Position numbers and translations under genes: made by a program. Source: Arabidopsis thaliana (lineage: Eukaryota > Streptophyta > Magnoliopsida > Brassicales > Brassicaceae). Taken from it: 64,000 bases of DNA. The notes beneath the pieces are model-generated. The model saw only the letters and a list, made by a program, of their open reading frames with translations. It did no database searches and was not told the DNA's origin. Below are positions 51,667 through 61,639 of the stretch, piece by piece (within the stretch, counting starts at the first letter, position 1; every line of letters starts with the position of its first letter). The stretch lies in the NCBI RefSeq assembly GCF_000001735.4, contig NC_003070.9, positions 1,426,001 to 1,490,000 on the forward strand, written 5' to 3'.

Positions 51667-52821
51667 TTAATGGCGACCGCCGCCGCCACCACTACCGCTT
51701 CCGCTGCCGGAACCTTGACCAGAGCCTCCACCTACCCCAACACCTATTCCAATTCCAATCCCAATGCCGACGCCTCCTCCATGCCCTCCACCAACACCAC
51801 CACCGTGCCCCAAACCTCCTCCTCCTCCACCTCCAGCACCACCACCGCCACCGAGTCCTCCTCCGGCACCACCGCCGAGTCCTCCTCCAGCACCAAATCC
51901 GCCACCATGTCCGGATCCACCACCCACACCACCTCCTCCGCCACCGCCTCCTCCACCGCCTCCACCAGCACCTCCTCCTACTCCACCTCCTACTCCACCT
52001 CCAGCACCAAAACCACTACCATGACCGGATCCACCATTAGCACCACCGCCTCCGCCGCCCCCACCTCCACCGCCTCCACCAGCACCTCCTCCTACTCCAC
52101 CTCCTACTCCACCTCCAGCACCAAAACCACTACCGTGACCGGATCCACCATTGGCACCACCGCCTCCGCCGCCCCCACCTCCACCTCCACCTCCACCGCC
52201 AACTCCTCCGCCAGCTCCACCACCAATCCCTCCTCCGGCTCCAAACCCACTGCCATGACCGGAACCACCGCCAACACCTCCCCCTCCGCCCCCACCAGCT
52301 CCCCCTCCACCACCAATTCCTCCAGCACCGCCGCCTACACCTCCTCCGGCTCCAAACCCACCACCGTGACCAGAACCACCGCCAACACCTCCTCCTCCGC
52401 CTCCACCAGCTCCGCCTCCCCCACCAATTCCTCCACCAGCACCCCCACCAACTCCTCCGCCGGCTCCAAACCCACCACCATGACCGGAACCACCACCAAT
52501 ACCTCCTCCACCACCACCACCAGCTCCGCCTCCACCACCAAGTCCTCCTCCAGCTCCGCCACCAACTCCTCCTCCGGCTCCAAACCCTCCACCTTGTCCA
52601 CCACCACCGCCTATACCGCCACCACTTCCTCTCCCACCGCCGAACCCTCCACCACCACCGCGTCCAAACCGGCCACGTCCAGCACACCTCCGGCCCCACC
52701 TACAATCATCGTCTCTAAACCTCGCAGGACCCACCACAGATCCATCCCCCAAAACACATTCCACACACGAATTAAGCAAAACCAAAGAAAGAAGCAAACA
52801 AGTAACGCCCTTAAGTTCCAT
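51667..52821 (-). CDS. Secreted glycine-rich cell-wall protein
   Basis: A single-exon 384-aa frame, start MELKGVTCLLLSLVLLNSC. Residues 1-25 form a signal peptide. A short mature N-terminus (DGSVVGPARFRDDDCRWGR) contains the only charged and Cys residues. The rest is a Gly-rich repeat region of about 320 residues. The main unit of roughly 38-40 residues is GGSGHGGGFGAGGGVGGGAG followed by a run of Gly with single Ala, Ile or Val, repeated about eight times, with one copy type carrying ANGGSGHGS. The tail reads VGIGIGIGIGVGVGGGSGQG and ends GGGRH. This is the class I plant glycine-rich protein layout, usually structural and in the cell wall. The 402-codon Ser/Thr-rich frame on the other strand is a composition artefact. 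Confidence 0.9.
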   Translation of the reverse strand: MELKGVTCLLLSLVLLNSCVECVLGDGSVVGPARFRDDDCRWGRRCAGRGRFGRGGGGGFGGGRGSGGGIGGGGGQGGGFGAGGGVGGGAGGGLGGGGGAGGGGGGGIGGGSGHGGGFGAGGGVGGGAGGGIGGGGGAGGGGGGGVGGGSGHGGGFGAGGGVGGGAGGIGGGGGAGGGGGGGVGGGSGHGSGFGAGGGIGGGAGGGVGGGGGGGGGGGGGGGANGGSGHGSGFGAGGGVGGGVGGGAGGGGGGGGGGGGGANGGSGHGSGFGAGGGVGGGVGGGAGGGGGGGGGGGGGVGGGSGHGGGFGAGGGLGGGAGGGLGGGGGAGGGGGGGLGHGGGVGGGHGGGVGIGIGIGIGVGVGGGSGQGSGSGSGSGGGGGRH

Positions 52822-52906
52822 CTACAAGGAGAGAGAGAGAGAAATAACAATAAAATGTCTTCTCTTGTTTGCTTGTGATATCTCAGTCACTGGAACTGAA
52901 CATTCC

Positions 52907-52918
52907 CTTATATAATAG
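52907..52918 (-). promoter_or_regulatory. TATA box of the glycine-rich protein gene
   Basis: On the minus strand CTATTATATAAGGG lies about 90 nt upstream of the ATG at 52821. Confidence 0.6.
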
Positions 52919-55900
52919 GTAAATGAAACCTCCAAAGTCGAAAGAAATAAGCAAGTGGGATGAAGAAGCCATTAATATGGATCCCCATGCATGTTACGTT
53001 CTACGCGTTTGGGGCCGTTGGGCCATTGGCGGGAACCATTTAATGAACGTTTTCTTCGACTAAGTCAAAATAGATCTACACTTTGTTTAGATTTTTAGTA
53101 GCTTTCTATCTTTCTAGTTTTGAACATTAACTACTATCCTTTATTATCCAAACTCGTTGACATTTCAAATCATCACATCCAGTCTGATCACATCATATAT
53201 ATTATCACCATTAATGATTAAACCGAGTTTTACCGATATGTATTTGTTCTAGTCGTACCACTACTAGAGTCGTTGACCCTAATATTCGAAAATTACTAAT
53301 GCATGCTTTCCCATTGAAAGGATTAGAAACTGGAACCAGTTTATTGGATAATTTCCAGTGTTTTTTTACTTATATCTTCTTTATATGGTGCTTTAATTTG
53401 TTTTCAGTTTGTCACTCACATTTCACATGTCCATGGTTAAAAGAAATATTACACCTATGAATCTATGATTGTGAAGGCTATGGACATGGAAATATTAACT
53501 TTAGAACAACTAGTGAGAGTCAACGGTACCGACAATAGTCAACGGAAAAAATGTAGAGAGAAAATAAATTTGGCTCACATGCAATTGTAAGTACATTGTC
53601 TAAACCTTACTATACCTTTTTAATATCTACTATCTCCCCAACTAAAACCACCAATCAATATCCACTTCCAGTTAATTATATCTAATTGCATAAACTATAC
53701 ATGCATGCTTGAATATTGATATGCTTAAATTCCAATGATACTTGAATAATAAAGAAACATTTAGGACTTGGTTTACAAAATAAATATATAAAACATATAG
53801 GACGTGATGGTTTAGCTCAACCGATTATCCGGAAGTGAAAATCATCAAATACAATGACAAATTTTCTAAATATTTAAATTCTACACTAGTCAGAGACAAA
53901 TCTTTATTCCAATCAATATTTAACAATTAGGTGCTTGTGTAAGTTCCAGATGGGCTTTTGGTTTCGTCTGTCTGGGTCAGTGTCACCATGGGCGAAACCC
54001 ACCGGATTTTAGGATGTATGAACATAATACTTAGCCAATCCGGATTGAACATATCCAAGTTACATACATAAAAGAAATTAAGAAAACATGGGTACATGAC
54101 ATATATCAGGTGCCCTAATCATCCGCTTCAATGGAGCAATAATATGTTGTTTGATACATACGGAATTTTTAATCGAGTATCAGTGAATACTAGCTAAAGA
54201 GATTTTATACCACGTAATGGTCATACAAAAATAACAATTATAGAATTGAATATTAGTTCATATAATCTGACAAAATAAGAACCTGAATTTGGTTGAAAAT
54301 TAAAACATAGAGTATGTAATAATATAATCCTTGACAAAAGAGATTGAAGTTGTGAAAGGGGGAACTGGTGATCTTTTACTTGCCTCAAACCATGATCCAA
54401 CTTTTTATTCGAAGCAATCGAAAGAAAAGAAATATCGATTCGATCAAACTCGAACCAGTTGTTATAGGATTACTCCATATCGCTGATCATTTTCTATGAT
54501 TCTTATTAATCATCTCCAAACATATAATCAGTTGATATATCTTCACTTCTTCTTCGACCTTTGATCCTGACAATGTGTATAGTCAATAAAAATCGTAATG
54601 ATTCCAAGCACACACACATGATCATGTATACATGCACATGTACGAATCATTTGATAACATGCTCATGTATTGTATACATATGTACGAATAATTTGATTGT
54701 ATATTTGCGGTTTAAAACATATGTGCGAGTATGATAAAGATTAGAGAGACATACGATGGATGATGAAGTGATGATGAGTCGCCTGAGAAGGCATAAGGAT
54801 CATTGCTCTCTGACTCTGTATCTCTACTTTAAGTCTCTGCCCAAACCTTATGCATATATATGGTGTGATACAACTCTTAATAATGAGCATATGTTTCACC
54901 AACTTCTTTTTCAATTATAAGAAAGTAGATGGAAAGCTAAAGATGACTACTTATAATTTGGTAATTTTCATATTATATAATAATAGGAGTATTTATATAA
55001 TATATTATTGCTTTTAAGCATGCTTACGTTTGAAAATTCATGGTGACAATCCATATAAATAAAAAACCAAAAACATAGAGATTGAAATTTACAGGTTCAC
55101 TGAACCTGGTCCCCTTTTCGTTTGAGGATTGGAAAAAGCAACCAAGTGCAATTAATTAGGGCTCCCGTTAAGTAGTTAACTAATCGGTAACTTTTCTTTT
55201 GTTTCGAAATTTTAATGACCATCTTTTACTGGATCTGAAAGACACATGCATATATCCAAATCGTTAAACTTTAACATGCTAACTGTCTTGGGTTAGTGAT
55301 AGGGTGAATTTTTGTATATAACAGTGGATGTTACAGTTTTCTAAAGAAAATTTAAATACTAATTTGGCATTTCACGCTTCATTATTAGTGTGGCTGGTGA
55401 CAAATCTGATTAATTCATAGTAAAATGAAAATAATAAAATCATATAACAAGAAATTATTGGAAATGACAACCTAAAAGACAAATCATTTTCGTTAATTAT
55501 TAGCCTAAATACAATCATTTTCCATTAAGTATAAAGATTAAGAGAAACTAATGGCCACGTTGCAGGTTTTGTCCATGACACACTACTTAGTTAGGGAGTT
55601 CTATATTAATTTGTTTCAGTAGAGAATTGTCGTATGTCGGCAAAAGAAAGAATAATTGGCTATGATCCACTCGAATTTTGCGCTTTCAATGTACGGTAAA
55701 CTCTCTCTTGACTCCAAAAACCTTTTGAGTAAAGTAGAGAAACTGTGTCCGGATATTTTGATTTGAGCAATTGTCATCCTAAACCCTAAAATGTGATAGC
55801 CAATTAGATTCTCCACTCTTTCTGATAAAAGAATTCAACCATTCGTTTTCTTTTCTCCGCATTTTGATAGATCTCTCGAAATTTCAAAACCAGAATTAAT

Positions 55901-56680
55901 ACATTCCTTATATCATTGACCATATGATATAACAATACATAATAAATCAACGGTGATAAAACTTGATTTAATTAATTTGACTAAGACTTATAGCCTAACG
56001 GCCTAATGGTTCTTATTTGTATAACGCATTGTCATAACTTTTGTACGATAAAAAAAGTTTAATTTCATATATATATATATGAATAAAATACACTCTTTTT
56101 TGGTAATGTATATGCTAATTTTTTTTAAAAATGTATATACTATTTTCTTGGATAAGATAGACCTAGCAAGCATTGACTTATATTTTATTTCTTTGAGTAT
56201 GTCTACACAAACGTTCGGATGTTGTCAATTACTAGTGGATGTATCGCCTGTACCACGGCATTTCCACTTGGCTAAAAGATGAATCTATGAACGATTCTGT
56301 TGTTTTTGTCAACCAAGTGGATAGTGAAAAGTGAAAAGTGAAAACGATCCTATCATCAGTATATTTGTCAAATGGGGTTATGTGGCTAGTTCGAATTTGT
56401 GAGCTTCCCTAAAAAGTATCACATTCTTACTGGGCTTGGAGGTTCAAATTGGGCCTAAGTGATTTCATAGGAGCCCATATATAAGCTATGAATTTCTCTA
56501 CTTAACAAATTTCAAATAACAGAGAAAAATAAAATAAAAAATTGGAACGAGACTGTTGTTGTTGTGGTCTCAATCCTATCCACAGATGGTTAATGTTTTT
56601 TCTTTATCTGCTCTGTTTTTCAATGGCTTCTATAGTTCCTCTTCTCCGTACTCTCTTAACTTTCAAAACCTCACGAAATC
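52919..56680. other. Long AT-rich intergenic spacer
   Basis: About 3.7 kb. A duplicated phrase near 54615-54705 (ATGTACGAATCATTTGATAAC / ATGTACGAATAATTTGATTG type, 20 bases or fewer shared) follows CATGTATACATG palindromes. Around 56320-56345 GTGAAAA is repeated three times. The last 120 bp are the likely leader of the M50 protease gene. No coding frame or RNA gene was recognised; an unannotated lncRNA cannot be excluded. Confidence 0.45.
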
Positions 56681-58006
56681 ATGCTTTTAAACATTTCTTC
56701 TTCTCCAATTTCTCATCGAATTCCTCATTTCCTCTCTGATTTTAACAATCCCACTTCAAATTTCCCTCCGAAATCCAAAACCCATCTCCCAAAATCTAAT
56801 CTCTCCACTTTATCGAACCATAGCCTCTACGGCACCAAGAACAGAGCTTTCTATAAAAACAAGAGAAACCCTTATAACAGAACACAAGCTCTCGGTCGAT
56901 TCGATTTCGGAAGTCTCGAATCAGTTCTCGAAGCTTCCGCTGTTCTCACTGCGATCATCGTCGTACACGAGACCGGTCACTTTTTAGCTGCTTCTCTTCA
57001 AGGTATCCGTGTGAGTAAATTCGCGATAGGGTTTGGTCCGATTCTAGCTAAATTCAATTCCAACAATGTCGAATACTCTCTTAGGGCCTTTCCATTAGGT
57101 GGATTTGTTGGATTCCCTGATAATGATCCCGACAGTGATATCCCTGTAGACGACAGAAATCTTCTCAAGAATCGACCGATTTTGGATAGAGTGATTGTTG
57201 TTTCAGCTGGAATTGTCGCTAACGTTATCTTCGCTTACGCTATAATCTTTACTCAAGTGGTATCTGTTGGATTACCAGTTCAAGAATCTTTTCCTGGAGT
57301 TCTTGTTCCTGATGTTAAGTCTTTCTCTGCTGCTTCTCGTGATGGATTGCTTCCGGGAGATGTTATCTTAGCCGTTGATGGTACTGAGCTATCTAATTCC
57401 GGTTCTGATTCGGTTTCTAAAGTTGTTGATGTTGTGAAGAGGAATCCGGAGCACAATGTCTTGCTCAGGATCGAAAGAGGGAAGGAGAGTTTCGAAATCC
57501 GGATCACGCCGGATAAGAGTTTCGATGGAACGGGGAAAATCGGTGTTCAGTTATCACCGAATGTTAGATTCGGTAAGGTGAGACCGAAGAACATACCGGA
57601 AACTTTTAGTTTCGCCGGTAGAGAATTCTTTGGGCTCTCTTACAATGTATTGGATAGTTTGAAACAGACTTTCTTGAACTTCTCTCAAACCGCTAGTAAA
57701 GTCGCTGGTCCAGTGGCGATTATTGCGGTTGGAGCAGAAGTAGCGAGATCAAACGCGGACGGGCTTTACCAGTTTGCAGCATTGCTGAATCTAAACCTTG
57801 CTGTGATCAATCTGTTGCCTTTACCGGCTCTCGATGGTGGAACTTTGGCTCTGATCTTATTGGAAGCGGTTCGAGGCGGGAGGAAATTACCGTTAGAGGT
57901 GGAGCAAGGGATTATGTCTTCTGGAATCATGCTTGTATTATTTCTCGGTTTATTTCTCATCGTAAAGGACACACTTAATCTTGATTTCATCAAAGAAATG
58001 TTGTAA
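56681..58006 (+). CDS. Chloroplast site-2-type zinc metalloprotease (M50), ARASP2-type
   Basis: Intronless, 441 aa, start MLLNISSSPISHRIPH; about 75 residues rich in Ser/Lys/Asn form the transit peptide. The zinc site HETGH (residues 96-100, within IIVVHETGHFLAA) lies in the first membrane helix. The region around FAIGFGPIL and FPLGGFVGFPD is the RseP/S2P core. A PDZ domain spans about 200-290 (SRDGLLPGDVILAVDGTEL). The second half of the active site is NLLPLPALDGGTL (LDG Asp as third zinc ligand), about residues 370-385, before the last helix. It cleaves membrane proteins within the bilayer, here probably in the inner envelope or thylakoid. It matches ARASP2 (At1g05140), a paralogue of ARASP/EGY-like proteases. 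An ATG at 56622 is out of frame and not the start. Confidence 0.94.
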   Translation: MLLNISSSPISHRIPHFLSDFNNPTSNFPPKSKTHLPKSNLSTLSNHSLYGTKNRAFYKNKRNPYNRTQALGRFDFGSLESVLEASAVLTAIIVVHETGHFLAASLQGIRVSKFAIGFGPILAKFNSNNVEYSLRAFPLGGFVGFPDNDPDSDIPVDDRNLLKNRPILDRVIVVSAGIVANVIFAYAIIFTQVVSVGLPVQESFPGVLVPDVKSFSAASRDGLLPGDVILAVDGTELSNSGSDSVSKVVDVVKRNPEHNVLLRIERGKESFEIRITPDKSFDGTGKIGVQLSPNVRFGKVRPKNIPETFSFAGREFFGLSYNVLDSLKQTFLNFSQTASKVAGPVAIIAVGAEVARSNADGLYQFAALLNLNLAVINLLPLPALDGGTLALILLEAVRGGRKLPLEVEQGIMSSGIMLVLFLGLFLIVKDTLNLDFIKEML

Positions 58007-58279
58007 GCTATTGAGGTATATAGAAGAAACAAAAAAGTATTTTGAGAGTTATAAAACCAGTGATATATAAAATCAAATTCTAAATTTGCAAACTGAAATT
58101 GGTCTAAAACGCAATTGCGTGATTTACCAAAACAACATTGTGCAGTCTCATCAATCATCATCATACACTTAAACTGAAACTATGCACACAAGTTAAAAAG
58201 AAAGTGTTACAATTTTCAAATTAGACACAAAGATTGGAGTAGACAGACACTTGATGAGTTAGTTTCTTTGTTCCTTCTA
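58007..58279. other. Convergent 3' flanks of the M50 protease and EF-hand/TPR genes
   Basis: 273 bp separate two stop codons of convergent genes; the two 3' UTRs probably meet or overlap here. Confidence 0.5.
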
Positions 58280-60706
58280 TCAAGTGGCAATCGCTTTTTT
58301 ATGAGATTGCATCGAGAAACATACACACTTAGCTTTCATGGCTTCAGCTTCACTCTCATATTCTCGGAACTTGTATTCCTCTTGTTTAAACGAAGGAGGA
58401 ACCTTCCCTTCACCGTAACACTGGTTACACAAACTAAACCGGGCTTTCACTTCCTTAAACCGGGATCCGATTACCGGGTACCGACAAACCGAGCAAACTT
58501 GGTTTCCATGACGGTTTCTATCGTTTGCCTCCAGTTTAAGGATCGTAGACATTATACCAAATCCCCAATCTGGATCGTCGAACATGGCTAAAAACTGATT
58601 AAATGTCACTGTCACTGAGGATTCAGCTTCTTCTTCTCCGTGAACTTCTAACATTTCACTCATTCCATGTGATGGAATGTAAATAGCTCTCAACAGTTTA
58701 ATGTATTTGACTGCATCCGTTTTTGTAATCTGAGAGCTTCCTTCGTTTACAGGTCTCCAAAGAAGCGCATCAAAAGCAACTCTTTTCCTTTTGTCGGAAT
58801 GTCCACCGCATAAAGGAGCAATCACAGCGTAAAACATACCCATATCAACTCTTCCCGACCCTGAATCATCGAGAAGCGCGAGGATTTTCTCGTTTATAGC
58901 CTTGATGGCTCCTTGAAAAGTGTCAGGTTTCAAGGAGCTGAGCAGACGCCGTAGAATCTCCTCTAAATTAGGTTTCCGAATAGATTTCGTCGGTCCACCA
59001 CTACCGGAATACGATACAGGAACATCATTGTCTCTCATCTCCTTTCGTACAGCCTCCACATCGCATTTCCCAAGCCTTGTAACCCTCTGAAAGGCTCTAA
59101 TTTGAAGGGCTGTGGCTAAATCCGGCCTCAAAGTCGTCTTCTCACCCACAGTCTTGAACTTGGAAGGTTCCACGACGATGAACGGACCTTCTCCACCATT
59201 ACCATTTCCATTGTTTTTACCCTTTTTCTTCTGCAAATGTTTCAAATGAGATATTGCATCATGCAATTCAACCCGGTTTGTCAGTTTGAGTGCTTCCTTA
59301 AGCGCTCGTTTAGCTTCTTCGGTCTCTCCAGCACCTAACAAAGAAACCGCCTTGTTAAGCTGAGCACGCCAATGGTTAGGCCATACCGTTAAGACCCTAG
59401 TGTACATCTCCGAAGCTCTCTGAAACCTACCTAAATCCATGTAAAGCCCACCAAGATTATACAGAGCATCAACATGGCCAGGTTTCAAGTCTATAGCTCT
59501 CTGGAAAACCTCGATAGCTCTCTCATCTTCACCCATTGAATGCAAAGACGAAGCTAAATCACAATGAGCATCTGCGTAATCCGGTTTCAAGTATATAGCT
59601 TCCTCTAAGGCCTTAACCGCTGCTCTATACTCTCCTACACCGAACAACGCACTACCTAGAAGCTTCAAGGCTCTAAAATGCGTAGGACATAGAATCGCAG
59701 CTTCTCTATAATACTCACAAGCACTCAAAACCATACCTTCGCCTTCAAGCGCGATACCGAGATTGACATAAATCTGAGGAAGCAAATAAGCCCATTGGTT
59801 CCCGCCCGACTCAGCAGCTTCCAACGCCAACAAAAACTCATCTTTCGACTCTTTGCATTTCCCCAAAACGTAAAGACAGTTCCCAGCTTTGAAATGAGGT
59901 CTCACATCAGTCGGTTGCAATTCACAAGCTCTCTTGAAGCTAACAAGAGCTTCTTTAAACAACTGATGCTCATATAAAACCCTACCAATAGCCATATGTC
60001 CATCAAAAGCTTCTTCTCTAGACCTAGCTCCATCAGCTTTACTTCTCAAAACACCTAATTCCTTCACAAACACTCCATAATCATGACTCGATTCTTCCCA
60101 ATAGATTCTCTTCTCAGAGATCTCAGAAGACGGACCTAACTCTCTAGACCATCCAGCATCAGAAAACGCATCAACATTGTTATTGTTATTATCAGCTTTC
60201 AATTTTCCATCTTTCTCCTGTTTCGACTTCAATCTCTTCACCAGAATCTCCAAATCATCAACTAACTTCCACGTCTCGTCAAAAACGATTCCGTGATTCG
60301 GCGAAACAGCCCAAGCAGCTGTTCTCTGTTTCTTCTGCGCTTCAACAGCTCTCTCATCAGTAATCGAAGAAGACGAAGCCGCCTCAGACCCTTTAATCGT
60401 CGTCTCATCAGCGTTTAACTCAAGCCCCAATGCGTCGAAATCTCTGTCAACATCTCCGGCACCGTCGTCGTAAGTACGTAGGAGACCGTCGTAGGTCAAA
60501 CCCTTGTTTGGATCGATGAATTCAGCGTAAGTTCGAAAAACTTCATCGAGAATGGCGTTGATCTGCTCGTCACTGAATTTAACCCTAGGGTTAACAGCTA
60601 CGACAAGAGCCGCCATCTCTTCACGGTTAAGCCCACCATCATGATTCCCGTCGAATTGCTGGAAAATTCTCTTAACTTTCTCCGATCTGCTTCCTCTAGT
60701 CGCCAT
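58280..60706 (-). CDS. Calcium-binding EF-hand and tetratricopeptide repeat protein
   Basis: Intronless, 808 aa, start MATRGSRSEKVKRIFQQFDG. An EF-hand loop lies at residues about 18-30 (FDGNHDGGLNREE), with a weaker second one (DPNKGLTYDGLLRTY). A linker contains a Gln-Lys region. TPR repeats run from about 230 to 475, for example RVLYEHQLFKEALVSFKRAC, YLKPDYADAHCDLASSLHS and LKPGHVDALYNLGGLYMDLG. The C-terminal part has an EF-like region (LLDDSGSGRVDMGMFYAVI) and a C4 cluster CSVCRYPVIGSRF ... CNQCYGEG. The protein is a plant-specific family of unknown molecular role (At1g05150 and its paralogue); Ca2+-dependent scaffolding is an inference. The frame is whole. Confidence 0.93.
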   Translation of the reverse strand: MATRGSRSEKVKRIFQQFDGNHDGGLNREEMAALVVAVNPRVKFSDEQINAILDEVFRTYAEFIDPNKGLTYDGLLRTYDDGAGDVDRDFDALGLELNADETTIKGSEAASSSSITDERAVEAQKKQRTAAWAVSPNHGIVFDETWKLVDDLEILVKRLKSKQEKDGKLKADNNNNNVDAFSDAGWSRELGPSSEISEKRIYWEESSHDYGVFVKELGVLRSKADGARSREEAFDGHMAIGRVLYEHQLFKEALVSFKRACELQPTDVRPHFKAGNCLYVLGKCKESKDEFLLALEAAESGGNQWAYLLPQIYVNLGIALEGEGMVLSACEYYREAAILCPTHFRALKLLGSALFGVGEYRAAVKALEEAIYLKPDYADAHCDLASSLHSMGEDERAIEVFQRAIDLKPGHVDALYNLGGLYMDLGRFQRASEMYTRVLTVWPNHWRAQLNKAVSLLGAGETEEAKRALKEALKLTNRVELHDAISHLKHLQKKKGKNNGNGNGGEGPFIVVEPSKFKTVGEKTTLRPDLATALQIRAFQRVTRLGKCDVEAVRKEMRDNDVPVSYSGSGGPTKSIRKPNLEEILRRLLSSLKPDTFQGAIKAINEKILALLDDSGSGRVDMGMFYAVIAPLCGGHSDKRKRVAFDALLWRPVNEGSSQITKTDAVKYIKLLRAIYIPSHGMSEMLEVHGEEEAESSVTVTFNQFLAMFDDPDWGFGIMSTILKLEANDRNRHGNQVCSVCRYPVIGSRFKEVKARFSLCNQCYGEGKVPPSFKQEEYKFREYESEAEAMKAKCVCFSMQSHKKAIAT

Positions 60707-61639
60707 TTTTTCAGGAAAGTTTCAAACTTTTTTAGGTTTGAGAAACAGAACAGAGGATTGAAGATAAGGATTCAGGATAAGGAAACAACGACGCCAATAA
60801 ATTAGAGAGACCCAGAAAAGGGAATCAAATGAAGGAAAAAGAGAACAGAGATTGATCAAATTCAGCGCTTAGTAGCGAGAATCTCGACATTGGATCCTCT
60901 GATCTGTAAAGTTTCTTCTATACTGTTTCTTTAAGGAAGAACAGAAAAAAAACAGCAACCAAAGTCTCTTAATAGTATTATTATTATTATCATCAGACAA
61001 CGGTCCATACACAAAAGGACTCCAAGCTGTTTTTTTTTTGTCTGTGTGTCTTTGTATCAAAGCAGATAGTGGACACTACTGTCAGGGTGTGGTGTGTGCC
61101 TGTGTGGGCTTATTCTCTCCTTTATAACACATTTTCTTTTTTCATTTTTCTTTTTTCTTATCTATTTTGATTTACATTTTGGGACATACTATAACCTTTG
61201 TTTGGTTGATTTATAACCACGATCCAGCTCAAAGTCCAATACCTATATGATTTGCTAAAAAGAATGTTTAAGAGTAAAGTTGTGTGAATGATATGAGCCT
61301 AATCTTTGGAAACAAGTGATTGTTATCAAAGTCCCATATTTAGCTTATCAAAGCACCTTAAAGAAAATGTATTTAGTAGACCTATGAAGCTTTTTTTTTT
61401 TTGGCAAACGATATGTATTATAGCAAATGAACACAACAAAGCTCTGTTTCATGGAACAGAGTATGTAAGTCTGATGAAGTTTCAGAACGAGAAAAAAAAA
61501 GACAGTCTCAAGACCGTTTAACTTTTCTTTTTTTTTTGACAATGATTGATTTACTTAAGAGTTAACGAACTCCTATAACTGATAAACCAAACTTGACGGC
61601 ATTTCACTAGAACTTAACGGAGAAGATGAAAACCATGTT
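60707..61639. other. Promoter of the EF-hand/TPR gene and 3' flank of KAO1
   Basis: 60707-61100 is a long leader with a (TTA/ATT)n run near 60975 and CT-rich tracts. The rest is AT-rich, including the 3' UTR of the P450 gene. Two small ORFs on opposite strands near 61306-61542 have no family match. Confidence 0.5.

Noticed and set aside
51764-52024. Proline-rich frame that looks like an extensin-type protein
   Set aside because: It is another antisense frame of the same Gly-rich repeat, with no signal peptide and no flanking gene structure.
51670-52878. 402-codon plus-strand frame rich in Ser, Thr, Ala, Pro
   Set aside because: It is the antisense of the Gly-rich repeat; GGN codons read backwards as NCC leave no stops. 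It has no signal peptide and no domain, whereas the minus strand has a signal peptide, TATA box and GRP layout.
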